Part shown: piece by piece, positions 43,692-52,606 of the stretch
How positions within the stretch are numbered: the stretch's first letter is position 1
Layout: every line of letters starts with the position of its first letter
Assembly (NCBI GenBank): GCA_019119355.1
Contig: DWXE01000005.1
Coordinates: forward strand, 48,532-112,531
Length of the DNA stretch: 64,000 bases
Source: Candidatus Eisenbergiella merdigallinarum
GTDB lineage: Bacteria; Bacillota; Clostridia; Lachnospirales; Lachnospiraceae
Direction: 5' to 3'
Translations under genes and position numbers: made by a program
The notes under the pieces: model-generated
What the model was told of the DNA's origin: nothing
What the model saw: the letters and a program-made list of their open reading frames with translations, nothing else
Databases searched by the model: none

Positions 43692-46172
43692 TTATCGAAT
43701 ATCGTACACGCTTCTGACCTTCAGGCCTTCCGGATTCCCTTTCCGGATCTTCACCCTCCGTTCTCCGGCGTTCATATCGAAATAGTTGTCGGAAAGCAGC
43801 ATGTCTTCCGCTTCGTTCAGAATTTCCACGGAACGCGCGTATGCATCGGCGGTGACCACGATCTCGTCGCCCTCCACCCTCGCCTTCAAATGCGGATCCC
43901 GGAACAAAAACTGTTTCGGCGCCACGAACAGCGCGGTTCCTCCCGAAATCCGTTCCCCTTCGCAAAAGCAGTCGTAGCTCACGTAATGATTGCGAAGATC
44001 CGCGTCCTCCATCTCTTCCTTATCCAGCCACAGGGCCGACAGCGGTTCCACCGTCACTTCGCGGCTGCCCTCTCTGAGAGGGCGGGCGTCCGCATCCCGG
44101 AGGGCCCATTTTACCGTCACCGTTACGGGCTGCATGCTCTCGTTCGCCACATTCAGCCGGATGGACTTTTTCACCTCGTACGGCTCCGCGTTGGGGTTCG
44201 TATCCTGCGTCAGAATCCCTTCCTCCTCGCAGGAGAGCAGCACCGGCGCGAAAAACCGCTTTGCGCAGTAATGCAGCGCTTTCCAGCGGCCGCAGTAATC
44301 GATGGACGACCAGCTCGCCACCGGCCAGCAGTCGTTCAGCTGCCAGATGACCGTTCCCATGCACCTTCCGCGGTTCCTTCTGAAATGCTCCACACCGTAC
44401 CGGATCGCTTCCGCCTGTAAAAGCTGCGAAGCGTACAGCACCGTATCGAAGCTGCCGGGATACAGGAAAGTCTGCTCCATATAGTTCATGATTTTCCCGT
44501 TTGCGCTGGAATTGCGCTGATGCTTTTCCATCACATAGGAGAAAATATTCCGGTCTTCCGGCAGGGTAAACGTCTCGCAGGTCTTTAACGAGGGGAAGGA
44601 CTGGAAGCCGAATTCCGAAACGTAGCGGAAATAGAACTTCCGGTACTCCGTAAACGGCTTGTTGCCGTGCCATACGTCCCAGTAATGGACGTCGCCCCGG
44701 TTTTCATCGTTGGGACAGTCGAAGGCTCCTCCGGAAGAAGGGCTGGCAGGCCAGTAAAATGTGTTGGGATCGTATCGCCGGCAGACCTTCGGAAGGATGT
44801 ATTCATACATTTTCACATAGTCGCTCTTCTGGGACGGGCGGTTGATCCAGTACCCTCCCTGGTCCACGAACATCTCCATCTCGTTGTTGCCGCACCAGAG
44901 CCCGAGAGACGCGTGATGGCGGATCCGTTTGATATTGTCGATGAATTCGGCGACGATATTTTCCTCGAATTCTTCGGTCAGATCGTAAACCGCGCAGGCG
45001 AACATGAAATCCTGCCATACGATCAGCCCCAGCTCGTCGCACGCATCCCAGAACGCATCGTCCGGATAATATCCCCCGCCCCAGACCCGGATGCAGTTAA
45101 AATGGGCGTCCCTCGCCTGGCAGAGCAGGTCGTAAGTCCGCTCCGGCGTCACCCTGGGAAGGATGTTATCTTCCGGGATATAATCCGCCCCCATGGCGAA
45201 AATCTTTACCCCGTTGACTTCATGGCAGAACTGTTCTCCCCAGGCGTCCTTTTCCCGATGCAGCCGCATGGTCCGCAGGCCGATCCGTCCCGTCCAGGAG
45301 TCCAGCGCTTCCCCCCTCTCATCCTTCAGGAACACTTCGATCCGATACAGCGGCTGCTCCCCGTATCCGTTGGGCCACCAGAGCTGCGGCTTTTCGATGG
45401 TCAGTCCCTGTTCCGCCTGCTCCTGACTCCGGAGGAATCTGCATCCCGACGGATCCGTCACCGCCACGCTGTACGACAGCCCTTCAAGCCATTTCGCATC
45501 CCTTCCGAAACGCCGGACCGCCTCCTGCCCGATCCGTTCCACGTCCACGTCGAACGTCAGGGTCACTTTTTCCGTCTCATGGCGCTGTGTGATATAAACG
45601 CCGTCGATTCTCGCCTCCGAAAACCCGATCAGCTCCACCTTTTTCCAGATTCCGGCATCAGGCAGCCTGGGGCCCCAGTCCCATCCGAACATACAGTGCG
45701 CCTTGCGAAGATGGGGAAATCCCGCCATCGCATCGCCGCTTCCCGGAATGGGGGACTTTTCGTTCGCTTTCCGAATGAACTCCGTAGGGGAACGCAGCAG
45801 AACCTTCAGCTCGTTTCCTTCCGGAAGAAGCAGGGACTTCACCGGAAACTCCCACGTCCTGTGCATGTTTTCCACATGTCCCAGCTGTACGCCGTTCAGG
45901 CAGATATCCGCAACCGTATCGATTCCATGAAATTTTAACAGGACTTTCTCTTCGGAAAGCAGTTCTTCGGATACGGAAAAGCGGGTCGCGTATTCATAGT
46001 CCTTTTCCATCAGGCGCAGGGCCGAAAGCTCGTTGTCCCGAAAATAAGGATCCTCCATTTTTTGGTTGATCAACAAATCGTTATAAACGCTCCCCGGAAC
46101 GGAAGCGGGCAGGGATTCCCCTGCCCCCTCTTCCCGCATCGTCCAGCCTTTGCAAAGCTCCTCGATCCGCAT
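43692..46172 (-). CDS. Beta-mannosidase, glycoside hydrolase family 2
   Basis: 826 residues, no signal peptide, hence cytoplasmic. Sugar-binding N-domain (SVPGSVYNDLLINQKMEDPYFRDNE; GIDTVADICLNGVQLGHVENMHR), Ig-like domain, then the TIM barrel with MGADYIPEDN, CIRVWGGGYYPDDAFWDACDELGLIVWQDFMFACA, the acid/base Glu in WCGNNEMEMF and the nucleophile Glu in VSEFGFQSFPS, all diagnostic for family 2 mannosidases. It should release mannose from imported beta-mannosides. ATG overlaps the stop of the binding-protein gene (TAATG), giving coupled translation. Confidence 0.95.
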   Translation of the reverse strand: MRIEELCKGWTMREEGAGESLPASVPGSVYNDLLINQKMEDPYFRDNELSALRLMEKDYEYATRFSVSEELLSEEKVLLKFHGIDTVADICLNGVQLGHVENMHRTWEFPVKSLLLPEGNELKVLLRSPTEFIRKANEKSPIPGSGDAMAGFPHLRKAHCMFGWDWGPRLPDAGIWKKVELIGFSEARIDGVYITQRHETEKVTLTFDVDVERIGQEAVRRFGRDAKWLEGLSYSVAVTDPSGCRFLRSQEQAEQGLTIEKPQLWWPNGYGEQPLYRIEVFLKDERGEALDSWTGRIGLRTMRLHREKDAWGEQFCHEVNGVKIFAMGADYIPEDNILPRVTPERTYDLLCQARDAHFNCIRVWGGGYYPDDAFWDACDELGLIVWQDFMFACAVYDLTEEFEENIVAEFIDNIKRIRHHASLGLWCGNNEMEMFVDQGGYWINRPSQKSDYVKMYEYILPKVCRRYDPNTFYWPASPSSGGAFDCPNDENRGDVHYWDVWHGNKPFTEYRKFYFRYVSEFGFQSFPSLKTCETFTLPEDRNIFSYVMEKHQRNSSANGKIMNYMEQTFLYPGSFDTVLYASQLLQAEAIRYGVEHFRRNRGRCMGTVIWQLNDCWPVASWSSIDYCGRWKALHYCAKRFFAPVLLSCEEEGILTQDTNPNAEPYEVKKSIRLNVANESMQPVTVTVKWALRDADARPLREGSREVTVEPLSALWLDKEEMEDADLRNHYVSYDCFCEGERISGGTALFVAPKQFLFRDPHLKARVEGDEIVVTADAYARSVEILNEAEDMLLSDNYFDMNAGERRVKIRKGNPEGLKVRSVYDIR

Positions 46173-47797
46173 TATTCTCCTCCATGCTCAGCCATATACG
46201 TTTCGTATTCCTTCATCTGCGCGGTGTGCAGCTCAGTCAGTTCGTCCAGCACATCCTGGATTCCGGCGTTTTCGATATCCGACACGAACTGATCCCAGTC
46301 ATCCAGCGACTGGCTTCCGCTGATCACGCCCCACATATACTCCTTGCAGATATCTCCGATATCCGTTCCCAGCTCGTTGTTCACAACATACTTCGAAGGA
46401 TCTTTTTTCTCGATGGTATGCTCGTACGCATCCCGGCTGTTCTCCTTGACTTTCTCGAACAGCTCCGCGGTTTCCGCGCTGTTTTCAATGTTGTACTCGT
46501 CTTTTCTGGAGAACAGATCCTGGAACAGCTTGATGCCCAGATTCTGCTCCGTGTTTTCCGGGCCGTCGCCCGCGTTGATGATCTCATAGGTGCCGTCGCC
46601 GTTGTCGATGTAGTCCCGGCCTTCCACGCCGAACCTTCTTCTGACGTAGTTTTCCGGCTGCGCCATGTCGTCCCAGATCGCATATGCCCTTTCGGGATCG
46701 GAGCATACGTTCGTGATGCCGAAATAGCACCATGCGCCCACGGATGCGGGTTCATCCTGCGGATTTCCGTTATCGCCCGCCACCATGTCGATGGGCACCC
46801 ACTTCGCGTCCGGATTGGTGGAATAGAACGATTGCATGGTCCCGTTGGAGGGGTTGTTATAAATGACCCAGTTGTAGGTGACGCCGAAGCCGCCGTTGGC
46901 CATTTCTTCGTCCCGGTCCGTATCGGTGACGATGTTGGGCGTAATCACGCCGTCAGCATACAGCTTGTGCACTCTTCCCAGCCATTCCTTCGCATCGTCC
47001 GTGGTAGGGCCGTATACATAGGATCCGTCCTCGAGGCGGACGAAGGTATCCCTTCCCAGGCCGTCTCCGCATCCCTGGATCCAGGGCCAGAAGCTGCGGA
47101 TGTCATATCCGTCTCCGCCCAGCCCGTACGTATCGTCCACTCCGTTGCCGTCCGGATCGTCGAACGTGAACGCATACATCACTTCTTCCAGCTCATCCAG
47201 AGTGGTGGGAACCTCCAGGTTCAGATTGTCCAGCCAGTCCTGACGGATCCACAGGGTTTCGCAGGCGGGCTCCGCCACATCGCCGGGGATCCTGTAAATG
47301 GAGCCGTCGCTCTCCGATGCATAGAAGAGGATGCCGGGGTCTATGCTGTTGTAATAGTCCCTCATCGTCGTGTAGCGATCCATATAGGGCGCCACGTCCA
47401 CCAGCAGTCCGGCTTCCACCCAGTCCGCGAAATCAGCTTCCATGTTCCACCACCAGATGATGTCGGGACGCTGGGTTTCGTCCGCCATCAGCAGCGTGAT
47501 TTTCGCCGTCGCGTCGGACCATCCCGGAAGGGCGATGACCTGAACGTCCAGATTATAACGTTCCTACATCCAGTGCTCGAATTCGCTCTCCGGCTGCGTA
47601 TATCCCTGCAGGCATACCACCGCCATCCGCATCTTTTCTTCCTGGTTGAGAACGTCGATTTTTTCTTCCGCCAAGGGAGTCTCTCCCGCCGCTGCCCCGC
47701 TGGCCGCCTGCTCCTGTTTGCCGCCTCCGCAGCCGGCGAGCGATGAAATCGCCAGAATTCCTGTCAGCATCAGTGCGATCATTTTTTTCTTCATCAT
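46172..47797 (-). pseudogene. ABC transporter sugar-binding lipoprotein interrupted by one in-frame TAG
   Basis: Full length would be 541 residues. Signal peptide and lipobox are MMKKKMIALMLTGILAISSLAGC. Codon 78 (47566-47564) is TAG; on both sides the frame is the same and the protein similarity continues (EFEHWM-stop-ERYNLDVQVIALPGWSDATAKI, then RPDIIWWWNMEADF), so only this codon is wrong. A Gln CAG to TAG change is the simplest explanation. The remainder is a family 1/LplA-type binding protein (ETLWIRQDWLDNLNLEVPTTLDELEEVMYAF; DPDGNG). Without read-through only a 77-residue fragment is made, and the importer would lack its receptor. Confidence 0.85.
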
Positions 47798-47819
47798 ACC
47801 AAACCTCCTGAATTTTTCT

Positions 47820-48722
47820 TTATCCTTTTACTCCGCCGATCATAACGCCCTTTACAAAATATTTCTGCACGAAGGGGTATACGCACAGGATCGGCACTGT
47901 GGCCACTACCACGGAAGCCGCCTTGATCGTGGCTGCCGTCACGTTGGTGGACGCCGCCACCGTAACGCCCGCCGACTGCATGGCCTGGTTCGTATTGGTC
48001 AGCATATAGCGCAGCACCGCCTGCAAAGCCCATTTTTCCTTTGTATTGATGTACAATACAGTGGAGAAATAATCGTTCCAGTACCCAACCGCCGTAAACA
48101 GCGCGATGGTCGCCACCGTAGCTTTCGACAGGGGAAGGACGATCTTCCAGAAAATCGTCACTTCCGTAGCCCCGTCAATCCTGGCCGACTCTTCCAGACT
48201 TTCCGGAATCGACTGGAAAAAGCTCTTCATGATAATGACGTTGTATGCGCTGATCAGTCCCGGAAGGATGAGGGCCCACCGGCTGTCGATCAGCCCGAGA
48301 TTTTTCATCAGCAGATATCCCGGAATCATGCCGCCCGAAAACAGCATTGTGAAAAGCACCAGCAGCAGCAATATGTTGCCGAAAGGCAGATTCTTTTTCG
48401 ACAGCGGATACGCCGTGGTGGCGGTGAACAGCGTGCCGAGAAACGTGCTGGCTACGGTTACCACGATGGTCGTAAAATATCCGCTCCAGATCGAGGGATC
48501 CCGGAACACTTTGGCGTAGGTATCCAGGTTAAAGCCTTTCGGCCAGAGGAAAATCCCGCCCTTTGCCGTCGCTTCCACGGAACTGAGCGACATCATGATC
48601 ACGTGCCAGAACGGATAGATCATCACGATGCACAGCCCTGTGAAAAAGATATAGTTGAATACGCTGAAGGCGATTTCTCCCCTGCTGCGCCGGATCGCCG
48701 TCCCTTTATGCTTTGCCTTCAT
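47820..48722 (-). CDS. Carbohydrate ABC transporter permease (LplC/YtcP type)
   Basis: 300 residues, six membrane spans. N-terminal IAFSVFNYIFFTGLCIVMIYPFWHVIMMSLSS, an IMKSFFQSIPESLEESARIDGATEVTIFWKIVLPLSKATVATIALF EAA loop (key EESARIDGA...LPLSKA) and C-terminal PFVQKYFVKGVMIGGVKG, all typical of the second permease of oligosaccharide importers. ATG follows GAGGAGGG. Its frame is intact although both upstream/downstream partners carry stop codons. Confidence 0.93.
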   Translation of the reverse strand: MKAKHKGTAIRRSRGEIAFSVFNYIFFTGLCIVMIYPFWHVIMMSLSSVEATAKGGIFLWPKGFNLDTYAKVFRDPSIWSGYFTTIVVTVASTFLGTLFTATTAYPLSKKNLPFGNILLLLVLFTMLFSGGMIPGYLLMKNLGLIDSRWALILPGLISAYNVIIMKSFFQSIPESLEESARIDGATEVTIFWKIVLPLSKATVATIALFTAVGYWNDYFSTVLYINTKEKWALQAVLRYMLTNTNQAMQSAGVTVAASTNVTAATIKAASVVVATVPILCVYPFVQKYFVKGVMIGGVKG

Positions 48723-48735
48723 TCTCTTTCCCTCC

Positions 48736-49686
48736 TCAATACAATCCTTCGTTTCCGGTCCGCTTGGCGATCTCGTTGACGATAACGATCATCACGAACG
48801 CCACCACGGATTTGAACATACCGGCCGCCGTACTGAAGGAATAATCCGCGTTGACAATACCGATCCGGTACACATAGGTGTCGATGATATCCGCCACATC
48901 GTACACGTGTGAAGAGTACAGCATGAATATCTGATCGAAGCCCGCGTTCAGGATGTTGCCGCAGTTAAGAATGAAACAGACGACGATGGTGGGAACGATG
49001 GAAGGAAGCGTGATGCTGAGCGCCTGTCTCCATCTGCCCGCTCCGTCGATGGAAGCCGCTTCGTACAGCTGCGGATCGATTCCGCTGATCGCCGCGAAGT
49101 ACAGAATCGTTCCCCATCCCATGCCTTTGTAGATATCCGTCACGATCAGCATGGGAACGAACCACTTCGGATTCGTCAGCACCATTACCTTCTCGCCGGT
49201 CAGCTGGAAGATCAGCTGGGTGATCAGCCCGTTGTCCGGATCCAGCAGCGTCATGATGATACCCGCCAGGATAACCCAGGAAATAAAGTGGGGCAGATAC
49301 AACAGCGTCTGAGAAACCTTTTTGAATTTCAGATTTCTCATTTAATTCATCATCAGCGCCAGGATGATCGGAATGGGGAAGCCGATCAGGAGTTTCAAAA
49401 GGCTGATTACGATGGTATTGCGCAGCACCGGCAGGAACGACCTCTTTGAGAACAGCCTTACGAACTGCTCCAGCCCCACCCACTGGCTGGCATCCGGATT
49501 GTACTGGTTGTAATCCATAAACGCGATGCGCAGGCCGTACATCGGGATGTACTTAAATATGAAGAAAAACAGGATGCCGGGTATCAGCAAAAAATAGAGC
49601 CATCGATACCGGTACAACTGTTTCCACAGGGAAGACCCCTTCCCTTTCCCAGCACCTGTCACCTTCAGAGTTTTTCCGATTGCCAT
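48736..49686 (-). pseudogene. Carbohydrate ABC transporter permease (LplB type) interrupted by one in-frame TAA
   Basis: Full length would be 316 residues from ATG 49686 (AAAGGAGAGGAGAAAA upstream). Codon 115 (49344-49342) is TAA: the protein reads PIILALMMN-stop-MRNLKFKKVSQTLLYLPHFISWVI, exactly where LplB-type permeases read 'N-E-xRN.kFKK..QT..YLPHFISW'. A Glu GAA to TAA change explains it. The EAA loop (YEAASIDGAGRWRQALSITLPSI) and the rest of the frame are intact. An ATG immediately after the stop could allow restart but would give a permease lacking its first 115 residues. Confidence 0.85.
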
Positions 49687-49756
49687 TTTTCTCCTCTCCT
49701 TTCCGACAGTTTTTTGTTCATACTGCTTTCCTCCCTTCTCAAGAAACAAACGGAAA

Positions 49757-49786
49757 ATGCACTATTTTGCAAATTTATTGTGCACT
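49757..49786. promoter_or_regulatory. Putative LacI operator cluster 1 (downstream of the transport promoter)
   Basis: TGCACTATTTTGCA and TTGTGCACT lie within 30 bp, just downstream of the promoter for the ABC genes, a roadblock-type position. Confidence 0.5.
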
Positions 49787-49805
49787 TTTTTCTTTCTTTA
49801 GTATC

Positions 49806-49834
49806 ATTAAAGCATTTTTCATGGATATAGTCAA
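49806..49834 (-). promoter_or_regulatory. Promoter of the ABC transporter-mannosidase operon
   Basis: TTGACT, 17 bp, TTTAAT on the minus strand. Confidence 0.7.
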
Positions 49835-49891
49835 CCCATTATTGTTTATTTTAATGCATTTTTATGTTTTTACCGATTTAATTTCTTATTT

Positions 49892-49922
49892 TTGCACTAT
49901 ATTGCACTATTTTTGTGCAATT
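49892..49922. promoter_or_regulatory. Putative LacI operator cluster 2 (upstream of the transport promoter)
   Basis: TTGCACTATATTGCACTATTTTTGTGCAA: three copies of the TGCAC/GTGCA core in 30 bp. Confidence 0.5.
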
Positions 49923-50005
49923 TCACAAAAAAACGGGGCGATACGCCTTGCTCAGACGCATCGTCCCGCTTCATTCTGCACGGATTTCTTTTCCGAACTC
50001 ATCCG

Positions 50006-51076
50006 TCATCCTTTTACGGAAGATCTCCTCAAAATGACCTTTCCCTCCACCATGACTTTTTCGAAGGGCGCAGACGGATAGCGCAGCCTCCAGAGAAAGC
50101 ACTGCACCAGCCGCCTTCCCAGCCATTTCGGGTTGACGTATACCGTCGAAAAGAACGGCTCCAGCATCTCCTCTTCATCGTTGTCGAATCCCGTTACCGC
50201 CACGTCCTCCGGCACGCGGAACCCTTTTTTGCGCAGCGCCTGCGTCAAAAACTTCGCGATGGAGTCGTTCCCGCACACGATCGCTTCCGGCGCCACACGC
50301 CAGCTGTCCACGATTCGTTCAAACGTATCCAGCCGGTAAAAGAATTCGCTTTTGGTATCCGGCATCACCAGGGACGGGTCCGGAACAACTCCCGCGCTTT
50401 CCATGGCATAGCGGTATCCGTCATATCGATCATACATCGTTTCGAACCGGCTGCTGTTTTCGCTCAGAAAACCGATCTGTCTCATTCCCTGGCCCAGCAG
50501 ATGATCCGTCAGCGCCACGACGGCATTCATCCCTTCCATCTTCACCACGTCGCCGATCTGACCGTTTTTCATCCGCTTGTAATCGTCCAGAAGAAAGACC
50601 CAGATTCCCAGATCGCGGATTTTCCTGATGTATTCCTCCGCGAAAACCTGAACGCAGAATACGGCTTCTATGCCGTCCGTCAGCCCCGCCGGAAGAACGC
50701 CTTCCCTTTCCGCCTCATCCGTCACTAGGGCCACCTGCGTCTGACAGCCGTTTAGCCCCGCTTCCGTCGAAATTCCTCCGATCACCTTATCCCAGTAAAC
50801 GGCAATATCGCTCCTGCGCAAAATCATGACGCGGTGGAACGGGCTGCGTCCGCCGGCATTTTTGTCCGTTTCCCCGTCCCCGGGTTCCTCCCGGACGCTG
50901 CGGGGCTCCTCTGCGGCCTGCGCCCTTTTCGGCAGATATCCCGCCTCCTGTGCATATTGCCGCACCAGCTCGCGGGTTCTGGGGGCGACCATTTCATTTC
51001 CCTTCAATGCCATGGACACCGTATTTCTCGACAGGCCCAACTCTTCTGCCATACTCTGAATCGTAACTTTTCCCAT
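50006..51076 (-). CDS. LacI family transcriptional regulator
   Basis: 356 residues. The N-terminal helix-turn-helix is VTIQSMAEELGLSRNTVSMALKGNEMVAPRTRELVRQYAQEAGY, the standard LacI form; a linker longer than usual (EEPRSVREEPGDGETDKNAGG, about 25 residues) precedes the periplasmic-binding-type sensor domain (ALTDHLLGQGMRQIGFLSENSSRFETMYDRYDGYRYAMESAG; EAIVCGNDSIAKFLTQALRKKGFRVPEDVAVTGFDND). It stands directly upstream of the mannoside importer and most likely represses it in the absence of a mannoside. Its own promoter is covered by the same TGCAC motifs, implying autoregulation. Confidence 0.93.
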   Translation of the reverse strand: MGKVTIQSMAEELGLSRNTVSMALKGNEMVAPRTRELVRQYAQEAGYLPKRAQAAEEPRSVREEPGDGETDKNAGGRSPFHRVMILRRSDIAVYWDKVIGGISTEAGLNGCQTQVALVTDEAEREGVLPAGLTDGIEAVFCVQVFAEEYIRKIRDLGIWVFLLDDYKRMKNGQIGDVVKMEGMNAVVALTDHLLGQGMRQIGFLSENSSRFETMYDRYDGYRYAMESAGVVPDPSLVMPDTKSEFFYRLDTFERIVDSWRVAPEAIVCGNDSIAKFLTQALRKKGFRVPEDVAVTGFDNDEEEMLEPFFSTVYVNPKWLGRRLVQCFLWRLRYPSAPFEKVMVEGKVILRRSSVKG

Positions 51077-51121
51077 TTAGACCTCCCTTTCCGCTTTTTC
51101 AGGCATTTTTTGTCTTATTCT

Positions 51122-51150
51122 AATATAGCACAGCATCCATGCACAGTAAA
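51122..51150 (-). promoter_or_regulatory. Promoter of the lacI-type gene, overlapped by TGCAC motifs
   Basis: TTTACT, 17 bp, TATATT on the minus strand. The plus strand reads GCACAGCATCCATGCACAGTAAAGCACAAATATGCAC in parts: four GCAC/TGCAC cores between 51127 and 51164. Confidence 0.6.
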
Positions 51151-51171
51151 GCACAAATATGCACTAAGAGC

Positions 51172-51210
51172 AAAAAAACAGGGCCACGGCGATCCGGGCC
51201 CTGTCTTTTC
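51172..51210 (-). terminator. Terminator of the CofE-like gene
   Basis: ACAGGGCCCGG/CCGTGGCCCTGT stem followed by TTTTTTT on the minus strand. Confidence 0.85.
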
Positions 51211-51231
51211 TCTTTTCTGTTTTTTCCGGGT

Positions 51232-52434
51232 TTACTTCGTATAGTTGTCGAAATACCCCTGCACCAGGACGATGGGAGTTCCCTTGTCCCCGCTGCCGCT
51301 GGTCAGGTCGCAGAGGGAGCCGATCAGATCCGTCAGGCGCCTGGGCGTGGTGCCCTGGGTCACCATGGTTCCCACCAGGCTGGCCGCCCGCTCGTCCTTC
51401 TCCCTGATATAATCGGAAATGGCTTCCTTTAAGGCGTCGCCGGAAAGCTCCCTGAAATCGTTGTCCGCCAGATATTTCAGCTTCACCTCGTTGGGCGTCC
51501 CCTCCAGCCCCTTCGTATAGGCCGGGGAAACCACCGGATCCGCCAGTTCCCAGATTTTCCCGATGGGATCCTTAAAGGCTCCGTCCCCGTAGATCATCAC
51601 TTCGATCTGCCTGCCGGTCTTCTCCACCAGCCCTTTCTGAATCCGGTCCACCATCTCCTGACAATGGATGGGGAACAGCTTCACCGTCTCCTCCGTGGCC
51701 TTGTTGGAGCCCAGCAGGCCGTATTTGTCGTTATAGCCGCTGCCGTCCACGCTCTCCGTCATGATTTCGTCCAGCGTATAGACTTTCTTCGCCCCGTTTT
51801 TCAGCAGGGTATTCTTCGTCCGGAAACGGCTGTGGATATCGCAGGTCAGCACCGATCCGGTGTAGTTCAGGATCGCCTTCGGATGGTTGGCGAAAATGAT
51901 CTCCACCTCAGCCCCGGCCTCCCGGATCAGCTGTTTGTAATAATCCACGTAGTCCACTCCGGTGAAGACGTGCTTCTGATAGCCGAAGAGCTCCCTGTAC
52001 TTTTCTTCCGTCAGCACGTCCGTCCAGGGATTGACGCCCTTTTCATCCATCTCCTCCTCGTCGATCAGGTGATTCCCAACTTCGTCGGAAGGATAGCTGA
52101 GCATGAGGACGATCTTCCTGCATCCTCTGGCAATCCCCTTCAAACAGATGGCAAAACGGTTTCTGCTCAGGATGGGGAAAAGAATCCCCACGGTATCGTC
52201 CCCGAACTTCCGATGTACGTCCTTCGCGATCTGATCTATGCTGGCGTAGTTTCCCTGAGCGCGGGCAACCACGGCCTCCGTCACGGCAACCACGTCCCGA
52301 TCCTTCAGGGCGAATCCTTCGCTGTCCGCCGCCGCCAGAACGGAATCCACCACGATGGACGCCAGATCGTCTCCCTGCCGGATGATGGGCGCGCGCACGC
52401 CTCTGGATACGGTTCCTACCAATCTTTCCATCAT
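51232..52434 (-). CDS. CofE-like (coenzyme F420-0:L-glutamate ligase family) protein
   Basis: 400 residues. The N-terminus VSRGVRAPIIRQGDDLASIVVDSVLAAADSEGFALKDRDVVAVTEAVVARAQGNYA (with GDDL and TEAVVARAQG) is the CofE family signature, followed by the long Clostridia-type extension (VGILFPILSRNRFAICLKGIARG; GVDYVDYYKQLIREAGAEVEIIFANHP; GLLGSNKATEETVKLFP). Archaeal and actinobacterial CofE adds glutamates to F420; no F420 gene is in this window, so the true acceptor is unknown. ATG follows GGAGGTATTGAA. It has its own promoter and terminator, so it is not part of the dga-type operon upstream. Confidence 0.8.
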   Translation of the reverse strand: MMERLVGTVSRGVRAPIIRQGDDLASIVVDSVLAAADSEGFALKDRDVVAVTEAVVARAQGNYASIDQIAKDVHRKFGDDTVGILFPILSRNRFAICLKGIARGCRKIVLMLSYPSDEVGNHLIDEEEMDEKGVNPWTDVLTEEKYRELFGYQKHVFTGVDYVDYYKQLIREAGAEVEIIFANHPKAILNYTGSVLTCDIHSRFRTKNTLLKNGAKKVYTLDEIMTESVDGSGYNDKYGLLGSNKATEETVKLFPIHCQEMVDRIQKGLVEKTGRQIEVMIYGDGAFKDPIGKIWELADPVVSPAYTKGLEGTPNEVKLKYLADNDFRELSGDALKEAISDYIREKDERAASLVGTMVTQGTTPRRLTDLIGSLCDLTSGSGDKGTPIVLVQGYFDNYTK

Positions 52435-52471
52435 TTCAATACCTCCAATATCGAATCAACACAACATCTCT

Positions 52472-52500
52472 ATTATACCGGTAAACCTCACCCCGGGCAA
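52472..52500 (-). promoter_or_regulatory. Promoter of the CofE-like gene
   Basis: TTGCCC, 17 bp, TATAAT on the minus strand. Confidence 0.75.
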
Positions 52501-52523
52501 TTACTTTTTTCGCGAAACAACAA

Positions 52524-52556
52524 CAAAAGGCCGGCGCTTTCGCGTACCGGCCCTTT
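52524..52556 (-). terminator. Terminator of the dga-type operon
   Basis: GGGCCGG...CCGGCC stem followed by TTTTGTTGTTG on the minus strand, about 50 bp after the aldolase stop. Confidence 0.8.
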
Positions 52557-52606
52557 GCCGTTGTTTATGATGAAATAGTGACAGACTCAATCAAACCGCC
52601 GAACGG

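Noticed and set aside
46172..49686. Stop-codon reassignment as explanation for the TAG and TAA inside transporter genes
   Set aside because: Neighbouring genes end normally with TAA, TAG and TGA, and two different codons are involved; point mutations are simpler.
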